From Streptomyces sp. DvalAA-43 (GTDB taxonomy: Bacteria > Actinomycetota > Actinomycetes > Streptomycetales > Streptomycetaceae), in contig NZ_FMBW01000054.1 of the NCBI RefSeq assembly GCF_900091725.1, positions 124,001 through 188,000 on the forward strand: a stretch of DNA of 64,000 bases. Direction: 5' to 3'. Below are positions 1 through 7,165 of the stretch, one piece after another. Under the pieces are notes generated by a model. That model did no database searches, was not told the DNA's origin, and saw only the letters and a list, made by a program, of their open reading frames with translations. The stretch's first letter is position 1; each line of letters opens with the position of its first letter. A program made the position numbers and the translations under genes.

Positions 1-1
1 C

Positions 2-859
2 CTGCTCGGCAACACCTGGTGGACCCTGCTGCTCGCGCTGCCGCTGGCGGTCTTCTGGTCACGCACCGCGTTCGTCGGCCACGACGCCGGACACGCGCAG
101 ATAACCGGCGACCGCAGGACGAGCCGGGCCATCGGCCTGGTCCACGCCAACCTGCTCCTCGGCATGAACGAGGCATGGTGGAACGACAAGCACGTCCGCC
201 ACCACGCCAACCCCAACCACATCGACAAGGACCCGGACGTCGGTGTGGGCGCGCTCGTCTGGACGCAGAAGCAGGCGGCCCAGCGCGAGGGCTTCGCCCG
301 CTGGCTCACCCGCAACCAGGCCCGCCTCTTCTTCCCGATGCTGCTCCTCGAAGGCATCGCCCTGAAGATCTCCGGCTTCCAGTACCTGCGACAGCAGCCC
401 GCCCGGGAACGCGTGCTCTCGGCACTGCTCCTGGTCATGCACCTGGGCCTCTACGCGGCGCTGCTGCTCACCGTCCTGTCCCCGGGCAGGGCCATCATCT
501 TCGCGCTCGTCCACCATGCGCTGTTCGGGCTCCATCTGGGCATGGCCTTCGCGCCGAACCACAAGGGCATGGAGATGCCGGACCCCGACGGCGATCGCTG
601 GGGCCACCTCCAGCGTCAGGTCCTCACCTCGCGCAACGTACGCGGCGGCGTCCTCACCGACTGGTTCCTCGGCGGGCTCAACTACCAGATCGAGCACCAC
701 CTCTTCCCGAGCATGCCCCGCCCCCACCTGCGCCTGGCGCAGCCCATGGTGCGCGCCCACTGCCAGGCGCTGGGCATGCCGTACGCGGAGACCGGGCTGA
801 TCGAGTCCTACCGACAGGCGCTCCAGCACATGCACGAGGTCGGCGAGCCCCTGAGGTGA
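2..859 (+). CDS. Fatty acid desaturase, membrane di-iron type (5' truncated)
   Basis: The reading frame is open from the first bases of the window, so the N-terminus lies outside it. All three histidine boxes of membrane acyl desaturases are present: HDAGH near the left edge, HVRHHANPNH about 60 residues later, and QIEHH near the C-terminus. Between boxes two and three are two hydrophobic stretches, as expected for membrane-spanning helices. Such enzymes use two irons and O2 to introduce a double bond into a fatty acyl chain in the membrane. Regiospecificity and redox partner cannot be told from the fragment. The stop is followed 86 bp later by a small membrane-protein gene on the same strand. 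Confidence 0.9.
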   Translation: MLGNTWWTLLLALPLAVFWSRTAFVGHDAGHAQITGDRRTSRAIGLVHANLLLGMNEAWWNDKHVRHHANPNHIDKDPDVGVGALVWTQKQAAQREGFARWLTRNQARLFFPMLLLEGIALKISGFQYLRQQPARERVLSALLLVMHLGLYAALLLTVLSPGRAIIFALVHHALFGLHLGMAFAPNHKGMEMPDPDGDRWGHLQRQVLTSRNVRGGVLTDWFLGGLNYQIEHHLFPSMPRPHLRLAQPMVRAHCQALGMPYAETGLIESYRQALQHMHEVGEPLR

Positions 860-945
860 GCCCCCGCGGGCCCGCTGGAACCGATGCACGCGCACATGCG
901 TTCTCACAGCAGATGCGGCCTCGGGCCGCGAAGGAGGCACGGACG

Positions 946-1128
946 ATGTCGAACAGCGCGAAGATCGCCATCGGGGGAGTGGTCGTAGCGGTCATCCTGA
1001 TGCCGTTCATCGGTTTCTGGCTGTCGTTGCTGGTCCTGGTCGGAGTTCCGGCGATCGCCTATCTGATGCTGGACCCCGGCCAGCGACGCAGGCTCCGCAG
1101 GATCACCCGCAAGGAAATAGGCCGCTGA
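946..1128 (+). CDS. Small membrane protein, 60 aa
   Basis: The ATG is preceded by a strong ribosome binding site (AAGGAGG at 931-937). The product has a short polar N-terminus, two closely spaced hydrophobic segments (roughly residues 7-24 and 27-43) and a basic tail rich in Arg and Lys, so it should sit in the cytoplasmic membrane with the tail inside. It lies 86 bp after the desaturase on the same strand and may be co-transcribed. No family recognised. Confidence 0.65.
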   Translation: MSNSAKIAIGGVVVAVILMPFIGFWLSLLVLVGVPAIAYLMLDPGQRRRLRRITRKEIGR

Positions 1129-1149
1129 GAAGCCGCTGAGAAGAAGGGG

Positions 1150-2154
1150 TCAGGCCGGTCGTACCGCGAGCGCGTCCAGAGCCGTCAGGAGGCCGGGCAG
1201 AGCTGCGCCCCGCCCGACCGGCAGCACCTCGCCCGGCTCCTCGTCCAGCAGGACGAACGCGATGTCGTCGGTCCTGGCGACCAGGGACCAGCCGGGGCCG
1301 TCGACGCGCAGCATCCGCGCGTCGCCCGTGGCGAAGGAGGACCGGACACGGCCGGGTGGCGGCGGGGTGTCGACGTAGGCCTGAGCCTCTGCGAGCGCGC
1401 GCCGTACGCCGGGGTGCGCCCCGGACGGCGCGTCCGCGGCCTCCCTCCCGGAGGCTGTGTCGGCCTCGCCCCCGTCGGTGGCCACAGGCCCGGTCTCGAC
1501 GTCGACCTCAACCTCTACTTCAGGGTGAGGTTCAGGTTCAGCCCGGGGCCCGGCTCCGGAGACGGCCTCGGCTCTGGGGCCGGTCCCCTGACCGTCCGGC
1601 TCGCCCCCGGTCCCCGCGCCGTCCGAACCCGCCGGGGTGGTGAAGGCCGTCTCGTCGTCGATCTGCTCGCGCCAAGCGGCCCACCGGTGGGCTATCTCGT
1701 CCGCTCCCATGCGCCGCTGGGCCGGTCCCCACGACTCCGTGTCGGGCGGTGACAGCGGTGCCGGAGCGGTGCCCTCGTCATCCGGATCCGGCAACGGATC
1801 GTGCGGCGCGGCCACGCCCGGAGCGGCGACCGCCACCGGGAGCGGCCAGCCGGGCAGCGCACAGACCATCGAACGGTCGTCGGGGGAGAGGTCGTACTCC
1901 ATGCCGCAGTCCCAGGCCGCGATCGCGACGGCGACCAGCGACACGTCATCGACGACGACGGTCCACCGCGCACCGGTGCCGTCCTGGCCGAGGACGAGCC
2001 CGTACCCCTCGGCGTACGGTTCGACGGCGAGCGCCGCACACGCGGCCGGGTAGTCGTCACCGAGGACGGTCGGGAACTGTGCCGGGGTCAGCAGCACCGC
2101 GGTCAGCACATACAGCGCGTCGTCCTCGGCGACCGTGTCGTTCGGCGCAGCCAC
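1150..2154 (-). CDS. Hypothetical protein with long Pro/Glu/Gly-rich linker, 334 aa
   Basis: I chose the GTG at 2154 because GAGGAGGG lies just upstream; the frame stays open further 5' without such a site. The product has an N-terminal globular part (about residues 1-115, with the motif WTVVVDD), a long low-complexity acidic and proline-rich middle (about 120-270), and a C-terminal globular part of about 70 residues. No signal peptide or membrane helix is seen. The linker suggests two separately folding domains. No function assigned. It converges on the small membrane protein to its left. Confidence 0.65.
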   Translation of the reverse strand: MAAPNDTVAEDDALYVLTAVLLTPAQFPTVLGDDYPAACAALAVEPYAEGYGLVLGQDGTGARWTVVVDDVSLVAVAIAAWDCGMEYDLSPDDRSMVCALPGWPLPVAVAAPGVAAPHDPLPDPDDEGTAPAPLSPPDTESWGPAQRRMGADEIAHRWAAWREQIDDETAFTTPAGSDGAGTGGEPDGQGTGPRAEAVSGAGPRAEPEPHPEVEVEVDVETGPVATDGGEADTASGREAADAPSGAHPGVRRALAEAQAYVDTPPPPGRVRSSFATGDARMLRVDGPGWSLVARTDDIAFVLLDEEPGEVLPVGRGAALPGLLTALDALAVRPA

Positions 2155-2264
2155 AGCACCCTCCTCGTCCGTCGTCGTTGTCCGTCGGCGCACCTTAACG
2201 AGTGAGTAACCCACTCGTCGAGGCCCTGACAAGGAGGGGCGGCAGGTCCGTGGTACGGCGAACG

Positions 2265-2579
2265 TCACCCCTCAGTCGGCGGGAGGCCGAGCAGCGTACG
2301 CGCCACTGTCTGCGGGGACTCGCCGCGCTCGCGGGCCAGCGCGATGACGGCCCGGCAGGCCAGCTCGCTGACACCGAAGGAGAGCGCCTCGGGCGACACC
2401 CAGCCGCTCGCTTCGTCGATCCGCGCCTGGTCCTCCTCCACGGAGGCCGAGACGAAGGCGGCGGCCGCCTCGAAGAGATTGTGCTGCCTGTGGCGGTCCT
2501 CCTTGGCGGGCGCTGCGGATCGGGCCCCCTTGCGGTCGGGGGTGACGGCCTTGCGGAGGCTGCCGATGATGTCGATCAC
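2265..2579 (-). CDS. Hypothetical protein, 104 aa
   Basis: Starts at a GTG with GGAAGG upstream at normal distance. The product is a small soluble protein, basic at the N-terminus (RKAVTPDRKGAR) and then mostly helical with Ala-rich segments. It reads in the same direction as the 334-residue protein downstream, about 110 bp away, and is divergent from the MpaB-like gene. No known domain recognised. Confidence 0.55.
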   Translation of the reverse strand: MIDIIGSLRKAVTPDRKGARSAAPAKEDRHRQHNLFEAAAAFVSASVEEDQARIDEASGWVSPEALSFGVSELACRAVIALARERGESPQTVARTLLGLPPTEG

Positions 2580-2688
2580 GGGGACCGCCTTCCCGGGGGA
2601 GTGTGAGTGCGTGACGTGCTGGTATCCATGTGTGGTGTTCCCCGTCGACGTAGAGTTGGACCTCCGGCCGATACAAGGGGGCAGTGAG

Positions 2689-3591
2689 GTGAAGCGGTAC
2701 GACCGGCTGAAGGAGATCCGGCGCCTGGATCCGGAACGGGACTTCCTCCGAATTTATCGGCTCATGGCGACCTACGAGTTCCCCTGGGACATCGCCCGCG
2801 CTCTCGAACTGGCCCTCTACCGCACCTATGCCGTACCCAGCATCGGCCGGCTCCTCGCGCAGACCGCTGAACTGACGGACCGTTCCCAGAAGCGCTACGA
2901 CGACACGGCGCTGCTTCTCGACACCGTCCTGGAGCACGGCTTCGAGAGCGACTCGGGGCGTACGGCCCTCCGTCGCATCAACCAGATGCACCGCAGCTAC
3001 GACATCAGCAATGACGACATGCGTTACGTGCTCTGCACCTTCGTCGTGACCCCGAAGCGCTGGATCGACAGCTACGGCTGGCGCCGGCTCTCCAGTCACG
3101 AACTGCGCGCATGCGCCGCCTACTACCGGGCCCTGGGCGCCCACATGGGCATCAAGGAATTGCCCCGGACGTACGAGGATTTCGAGCACACCCTCGACAC
3201 CTACGAGGCGGAGCACTTCGGCTGGGACGAAGGGGGACGCCGTGTCTCCGACGCCACCCTGGACCTGATGGGTTCCTGGTATCCGCGTCCCCTGGCCCCC
3301 GTCGCGCGCAAGGTCGCTCTCGCGCTGCTCGACGATTCCCTGCTGCGGGCATTCCGCTACGAACGCCCCGGCCGCGCCACCCGTGACCTCACGCACGGCG
3401 CCCTGCGGCTGAGGGCCCGCGCGGTGCGGCTCCTGCCGCCGCGTTCCGCTCCGCACTACGCCCGGCAGAACCCGGAGATCAAGGGCTACCCGGGCGGCTA
3501 CGAGGTCTCCGCGCTGGGGACGTTCCCGGTCCCGGGCGTCGGCGGCTGTCCGGTCCCGCACCACCGGAGTTCCGACGCTCCGGTGGAGTGA
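2689..3591 (+). CDS. MpaB/rubber-oxygenase-like protein (DUF2236 family), 300 aa
   Basis: The GTG at 2689 is placed by AAGGGGG seven bases upstream; earlier GTG codons in frame lack a site. The protein matches the oxygenase MpaB/Lcp-like family in its pattern: an N-terminal YDRLKEIRRLDP segment, a central block with INQMHRSYDI and YVLCTFVV, and a later YRALGAHMGI segment. Members with proven activity bind haem and cleave C=C bonds or oxidise secondary metabolites, but most bacterial relatives are uncharacterised. No signal peptide, so cytoplasmic. The His in INQMHRSYDI is a candidate haem ligand by inference only. Confidence 0.75.
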   Translation: MKRYDRLKEIRRLDPERDFLRIYRLMATYEFPWDIARALELALYRTYAVPSIGRLLAQTAELTDRSQKRYDDTALLLDTVLEHGFESDSGRTALRRINQMHRSYDISNDDMRYVLCTFVVTPKRWIDSYGWRRLSSHELRACAAYYRALGAHMGIKELPRTYEDFEHTLDTYEAEHFGWDEGGRRVSDATLDLMGSWYPRPLAPVARKVALALLDDSLLRAFRYERPGRATRDLTHGALRLRARAVRLLPPRSAPHYARQNPEIKGYPGGYEVSALGTFPVPGVGGCPVPHHRSSDAPVE

Positions 3592-3616
3592 GCGCGGGCG
3601 GACCGGGGCGGGCAGG

Positions 3617-4216
3617 TCACGGCGTCCGTACGGCCAGGGCGAGGTAGCCGTCGTCCTCATCGGTGTACGTATCGAGCCGCCAGCCCGAACGTGCCAGCAA
3701 GGGGCTGAGATTGTGCTCGGCCCGCAGATCGTCGTCCGTGATCCGGCGGCCGTGGCGTGCCGCGAGGGCGGCCCGCCCGATGGGGTGGAAGAGCGCCAGC
3801 CGCCCGCCCGGTCGTACCACCCGTGCCAGTTCCGCCAGATCGGGACCGGGGTGCGACAGATGGGAGATCAGCCCGGACCCGAACACCGCGTCCAACGCCC
3901 CTGATCTCAGGGGGAGGCGGGCGACATCGGCGAGGAGCAGTGTCCCCTCGTGGTCGCGCCCCGCCCGCACCGCCGACGCCAGCATCGCCGGCGTCAGGTC
4001 CACACCCAGGACCGTGCCCTGCGGTCCGACGGCCGCCCGCAGGGCGGGAAGCGCCCGTCCCGTTCCGCAGCCGGCGTCGAGCACCGCGTCCCCGGGGTGC
4101 AACGAGAGGGAGCGCGCGGCGGCGTCGAAAGCGGGCGCGTCGTCCGGGAAGCGGGTGTCCCAGTCCGAAGCTCGCGCGGTGAAGAACTCCTGGACGCGTG
4201 TGTGATCATCGGCCAT
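3617..4216 (-). CDS. Class I SAM-dependent methyltransferase, 199 aa
   Basis: The ATG at 4216 begins MADDHTRVQEFF. The frame continues upstream through a 30-bp tandem repeat (4287-4345), which makes the longer form unlikely. Motif I (VLDAGCGTGR), the acidic motif II position (GVDLTPAML) and the post-I ADVARLPL segment give a standard Methyltransf_11-type SAM fold. ARASDWD near the start resembles ubiquinone/menaquinone-type and small-molecule methyltransferases. The acceptor is unknown. Convergent with the DUF2236 gene, 25 bp apart. Confidence 0.85.
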   Translation of the reverse strand: MADDHTRVQEFFTARASDWDTRFPDDAPAFDAAARSLSLHPGDAVLDAGCGTGRALPALRAAVGPQGTVLGVDLTPAMLASAVRAGRDHEGTLLLADVARLPLRSGALDAVFGSGLISHLSHPGPDLAELARVVRPGGRLALFHPIGRAALAARHGRRITDDDLRAEHNLSPLLARSGWRLDTYTDEDDGYLALAVRTP

Positions 4217-4286
4217 ACGGACATGATCGCTCAGTCGCCGAAGGAGCGATACAGGGCGAAACGTAAGGGAGTGGAGGGCGACCATT

Positions 4287-4345
4287 CGGTGAGCGAGGCT
4301 ACGACCCGTCATGGATCGGTGAGCGAGGCTATGACCCGTCACGGA
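4287..4345. repeat. Two tandem 29-bp direct repeats, 30-bp period
   Basis: CGGTGAGCGAGGCTAYGACC followed by CGTCAYGGA occurs at 4287-4315 and 4317-4345, differing only at two C/T positions. The repeats lie in the 267-bp gap between the methyltransferase start and the TerD stop. A 9-bp GC hairpin (4349-4357 with 4362-4370) follows at once and may be the TerD terminator. The repeats could be binding sites controlling the methyltransferase gene. Confidence 0.7.
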
Positions 4346-4483
4346 GCACACCGCCGCCGTCGCGGCGGTGACATGGATTGGTCCGGCCGGGACTCCGCGG
4401 GCCGTCCGGGCCCCGACTCCCCGCTCCGACGGACCGGAGGGAGTGAAGGGGCCCGAGCCCGTGATACGTGCGGTCCTACCCGG

Positions 4484-5059
4484 TCAGACGTTGACGCCGT
4501 AGTCCGACGCGATTCCCGCCAGCCCAGAGGCATACCCCTGGCCGACCGCGCGGAACTTCCACTCCGCACCGTGCCGGTACAGCTCGCCGAAGACCATGGC
4601 GGTCTCCGTCGAGGCGTCCTCGCTGAGGTCGTAACGGGCCAGCTCGACGCCGTTCGCCCGGTTCACCACGCGGATGAACGCGTTGCGGACCTGGCCGAAG
4701 CTCTGTCCCCGGCTCTGCGCGTCATGAATGGAGACCGGAAAGACGATCTTGGCCACGTCCGACGGGACCGTCGACAGGTCCACATTGATGGACTCGTCGT
4801 CGCCCTCGCCCTCACCGGTCAGGTTGTCGCCGGTGTGCTGGACCGAACCGTCCGGGCTCGTCAGGTTGTTGTAGAAGACGAAGTGCAGGTCGGAGAGGAC
4901 CTTGCCCGCGTCCGAGCACAGCAGGGCGCTCGCGTCCAGGTCGTGGTCCGCGCCCGTCGTCGTCCGTACGTCCCAGCCCAGGCCGACCGTCACTGCGGTC
5001 AGGCCGGGTGCCTCCTTCGACAAGGAGACGTTGCCGCCCTTGGCCAGGGTCACACCCAT
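4484..5059 (-). CDS. terD: TerD family calcium-binding stress protein, 191 aa
   Basis: Start ATG at 5059 (MGVTLAKGGNVSLSK) with GGAGG seven bases upstream. The sequence is full-length TerD: GLGWDVR near residue 26, the DHDLDASA calcium-ligand segment, the DLHFVFYNN strand, the second acidic cluster GEGDDESINVDL and the C-terminal ASDYGVNV. TerD proteins bind Ca2+ and take part in tellurite, oxidative and phage-related stress and in Streptomyces development; several paralogues per genome are usual. Cytoplasmic. Monocistronic as far as seen. Confidence 0.93.
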   Translation of the reverse strand: MGVTLAKGGNVSLSKEAPGLTAVTVGLGWDVRTTTGADHDLDASALLCSDAGKVLSDLHFVFYNNLTSPDGSVQHTGDNLTGEGEGDDESINVDLSTVPSDVAKIVFPVSIHDAQSRGQSFGQVRNAFIRVVNRANGVELARYDLSEDASTETAMVFGELYRHGAEWKFRAVGQGYASGLAGIASDYGVNV

Positions 5060-5217
5060 GAAACATCCTCCATTGATCCAGTGGTCCAGCGATTCGGTGA
5101 GCGGCACTGGTTAGGCCGTCACCAGGCCAACGACGGAGTCGTGACCATGGTTCCCATGCTTGCGCAAGCCCTGAAGTGAACCTCCGCGGGGCGTGCCGTA
5201 CCTTGGTGCGCCGGGTC

Positions 5218-5406
5218 CTAGGACTGCGGGTCGGTACAGGGCTCCTGTGCGTCGGTGTCCTTCATGGCCTTCGCCTCACTCTTCAGGATCCGCATGGATT
5301 TGCCCAGGGCTCGGGCCGTGTCCGGCAGTTTCTTCGAGGCGACCAGTGCGATCACCACGACCGCCACGATCAACAGGTGCCAGGGTTCGAGACCGTTGCG
5401 CAACAT
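5218..5406 (-). CDS. TatA/TatE-like twin-arginine translocase subunit, 62 aa, altered hinge
   Basis: The protein starts MLRNGLEPWHLLI, has one membrane helix (about residues 10-24), then the amphipathic segment KKLPDTARALGKSMRILKSE and a short acidic tail, which is the TatA layout. Canonical TatA has an F-G pair just before KKLP; here the residues are V-A (ALVASKKLP). The Phe is normally important for transport, so this may be a specialised or weak paralogue rather than the main TatA. It is divergent from the LCP gene and upstream of terD on the same strand. Confidence 0.85.
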   Translation of the reverse strand: MLRNGLEPWHLLIVAVVVIALVASKKLPDTARALGKSMRILKSEAKAMKDTDAQEPCTDPQS

Positions 5407-5598
5407 GTGCGTCCCACCCTTCCTTTCGGTGCTTTGACCGGTGTTTTAGCTCGGCGCCCACGACCGGTGTTGCAGGCTGACTATGGGCAGGTCGGATGAT
5501 CCGCTCGGACATCAATGCTTGCTACATTGCGCAACTGTACAACCCTGGGGTGGCGGAGCACGTCCTGCCCCATGGAAACCGGATGGACGGGGTGGCCG

Positions 5599-7089
5599 AT
5601 GACGGGAAGCCGAACAGCGGGAGCGGGCAGGGGCAGGGGAGCGCGCCTGCGGCGGACAGCCATGTTCGGGCTGTCGTTCCTCGTGCTGCTGGTCGCCGGC
5701 GTGGGGTGGGGCTATCTCAAACTCGGCGGCAGTATCGACACCTTCAGCGCGGACGGGATCTCCGGCGATCGGCCGCCGGGTTCCTCGGAGGGTCAGAACG
5801 TCCTGGTCATCGGATCGGACTCGCGCTCGGGCGAGAACGGCAAACTCGGCGGAGGCACGGGCGCGGTGGGGCGCTCCGACACCGCGTTCCTCCTCCATGT
5901 GTACGGAGACCAGGAACACGCGGTCGCCGTGTCCATTCCGCGCGACGCGCTGGTCGACATACCGGCCTGCAAGGGACCCGACGGCAAGTGGACCGCTCCG
6001 CAGCACGACGTGATGTTCAACAGCGCGTTCTCGGTGGGGGAGACCGCCGAGGGAAACCCGGCCTGCACCCAGAACACCGTGGAGAATCTCACCGGTCTGC
6101 GCGTGGACCACACCGTCGTCATCGACTTCGCCGGATTCTCCGCGCTGACCTCGGCCGTCGGCGGCGTGCCGGTGTGCCTGCCCCAGGAGATCTACCAGCG
6201 CGACCTCAGCCCGAAGCGGCCCACCCGAGGGGCCAGGATCTTCACGAAGGGCCCGCAGACCGTTTCCGGGCAGCGGGCACTCGACTACGTCCGGCTGCGG
6301 CACGGCATCGGTGACGGCTCGGACATAGGGCGTATCAAGCGGCAGCAGGCATTCGTGGCCGCCCTCATCAAGAAGGTCAAGTCCCAGGGGCTGAACCCCA
6401 CGACGCTGCTGCCCCTGGCCAATGCGGCCACCGATGCGATGACCGTCGACCCCGGACTCGGATCGGCCGACCGGCTGCTGTCGTTCGCCCTGTCGATGAA
6501 GCGGATCGACCTGCACAACACCAAGTTCGTGACCGTTCCCTGGCGTTACGAGGGCGCACGTGTCGCGATCGTCGAACCCGACGCCGACGCGCTCTGGGCC
6601 TCGTTGAAGGCCAACCGCACGGTCGACGGCAAGGACGCCAGTGGCAAGGGGTCGGGCAAGTCGTCGGAGAACGACGACAGGAAGGACGGCGGCCACGCGG
6701 ACGCCCCGGTCTCCGGCAAGGGGATCACCGTCGCCGTCTACAACGGAACCACGGTCAGGGGGCTCGCCGCCCAGGCGGCCGACCTCCTGCGCTCCCGCGA
6801 CTTCACCGTCACGAACACGGCCACGGCGAGCAGCCAGGACTACGCCTCGACCGTCATCGAGTACGGGCCCGGCCTGCGGGAGCAGGCGGAGACCACCGCA
6901 CGGCTCTTCGCCGGAGCCCGGACGACCGAGTCCGGTGCGGCCGGAATCCAGGTGATCGTGGGCAGTTCCTACGCCCAGAACCCGTCGGCAGCCGCCGGGG
7001 CACCGACCCGTTCCGCTGTTCCGTCCACGGTCGCCGACGAGGCCAGGTCGGCCGACGACGACCCGTGTGCGGACCTGTCGTACGGCTGA
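5599..7089 (+). CDS. LytR-CpsA-Psr (LCP) family protein with LytR_C domain, 496 aa
   Basis: An N-terminal basic stretch is followed by one membrane anchor (FGLSFLVLLVAGVGWGYL). The LCP catalytic domain begins at NVLVIGSDSR and contains GRSDTAFLLHV and VSIPRDALVDIP, whose Arg and Asp residues bind the pyrophosphate of lipid-linked glycopolymers. A Ser/Gly/Lys-rich linker leads to a LytR_C domain (ITVAVYNGTTVRGLA). LCP enzymes attach wall glycopolymers such as teichoic acids to peptidoglycan outside the cell. Start choice is uncertain: ATG 5599 was taken over ATG 5572; neither has a strong ribosome binding site. Confidence 0.9.
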   Translation: MTGSRTAGAGRGRGARLRRTAMFGLSFLVLLVAGVGWGYLKLGGSIDTFSADGISGDRPPGSSEGQNVLVIGSDSRSGENGKLGGGTGAVGRSDTAFLLHVYGDQEHAVAVSIPRDALVDIPACKGPDGKWTAPQHDVMFNSAFSVGETAEGNPACTQNTVENLTGLRVDHTVVIDFAGFSALTSAVGGVPVCLPQEIYQRDLSPKRPTRGARIFTKGPQTVSGQRALDYVRLRHGIGDGSDIGRIKRQQAFVAALIKKVKSQGLNPTTLLPLANAATDAMTVDPGLGSADRLLSFALSMKRIDLHNTKFVTVPWRYEGARVAIVEPDADALWASLKANRTVDGKDASGKGSGKSSENDDRKDGGHADAPVSGKGITVAVYNGTTVRGLAAQAADLLRSRDFTVTNTATASSQDYASTVIEYGPGLREQAETTARLFAGARTTESGAAGIQVIVGSSYAQNPSAAAGAPTRSAVPSTVADEARSADDDPCADLSYG

Positions 7090-7103
7090 CCGGCCACAGG
7101 ACG

Positions 7104-7133
7104 CGGGGACACCGCTCTCGGCGCGGTGCCCCG
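7104..7133. terminator. GC-rich hairpin between convergent genes
   Basis: Arms 7104-7115 and 7123-7133 pair with one bulged A and a 7-nt loop. It lies between the stops of the LCP gene and the P-type ATPase gene, so it could end both transcripts. Confidence 0.5.
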
Positions 7134-7165
7134 GCGGTCCGGAATCGCGACGCCGGGGGACGGGA

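Noticed and set aside
4287..4345. Repeat pair as a short CRISPR or mobile-element end
   Set aside because: Only two copies with a 1-bp gap, no cas genes, no inverted ends or target duplication.
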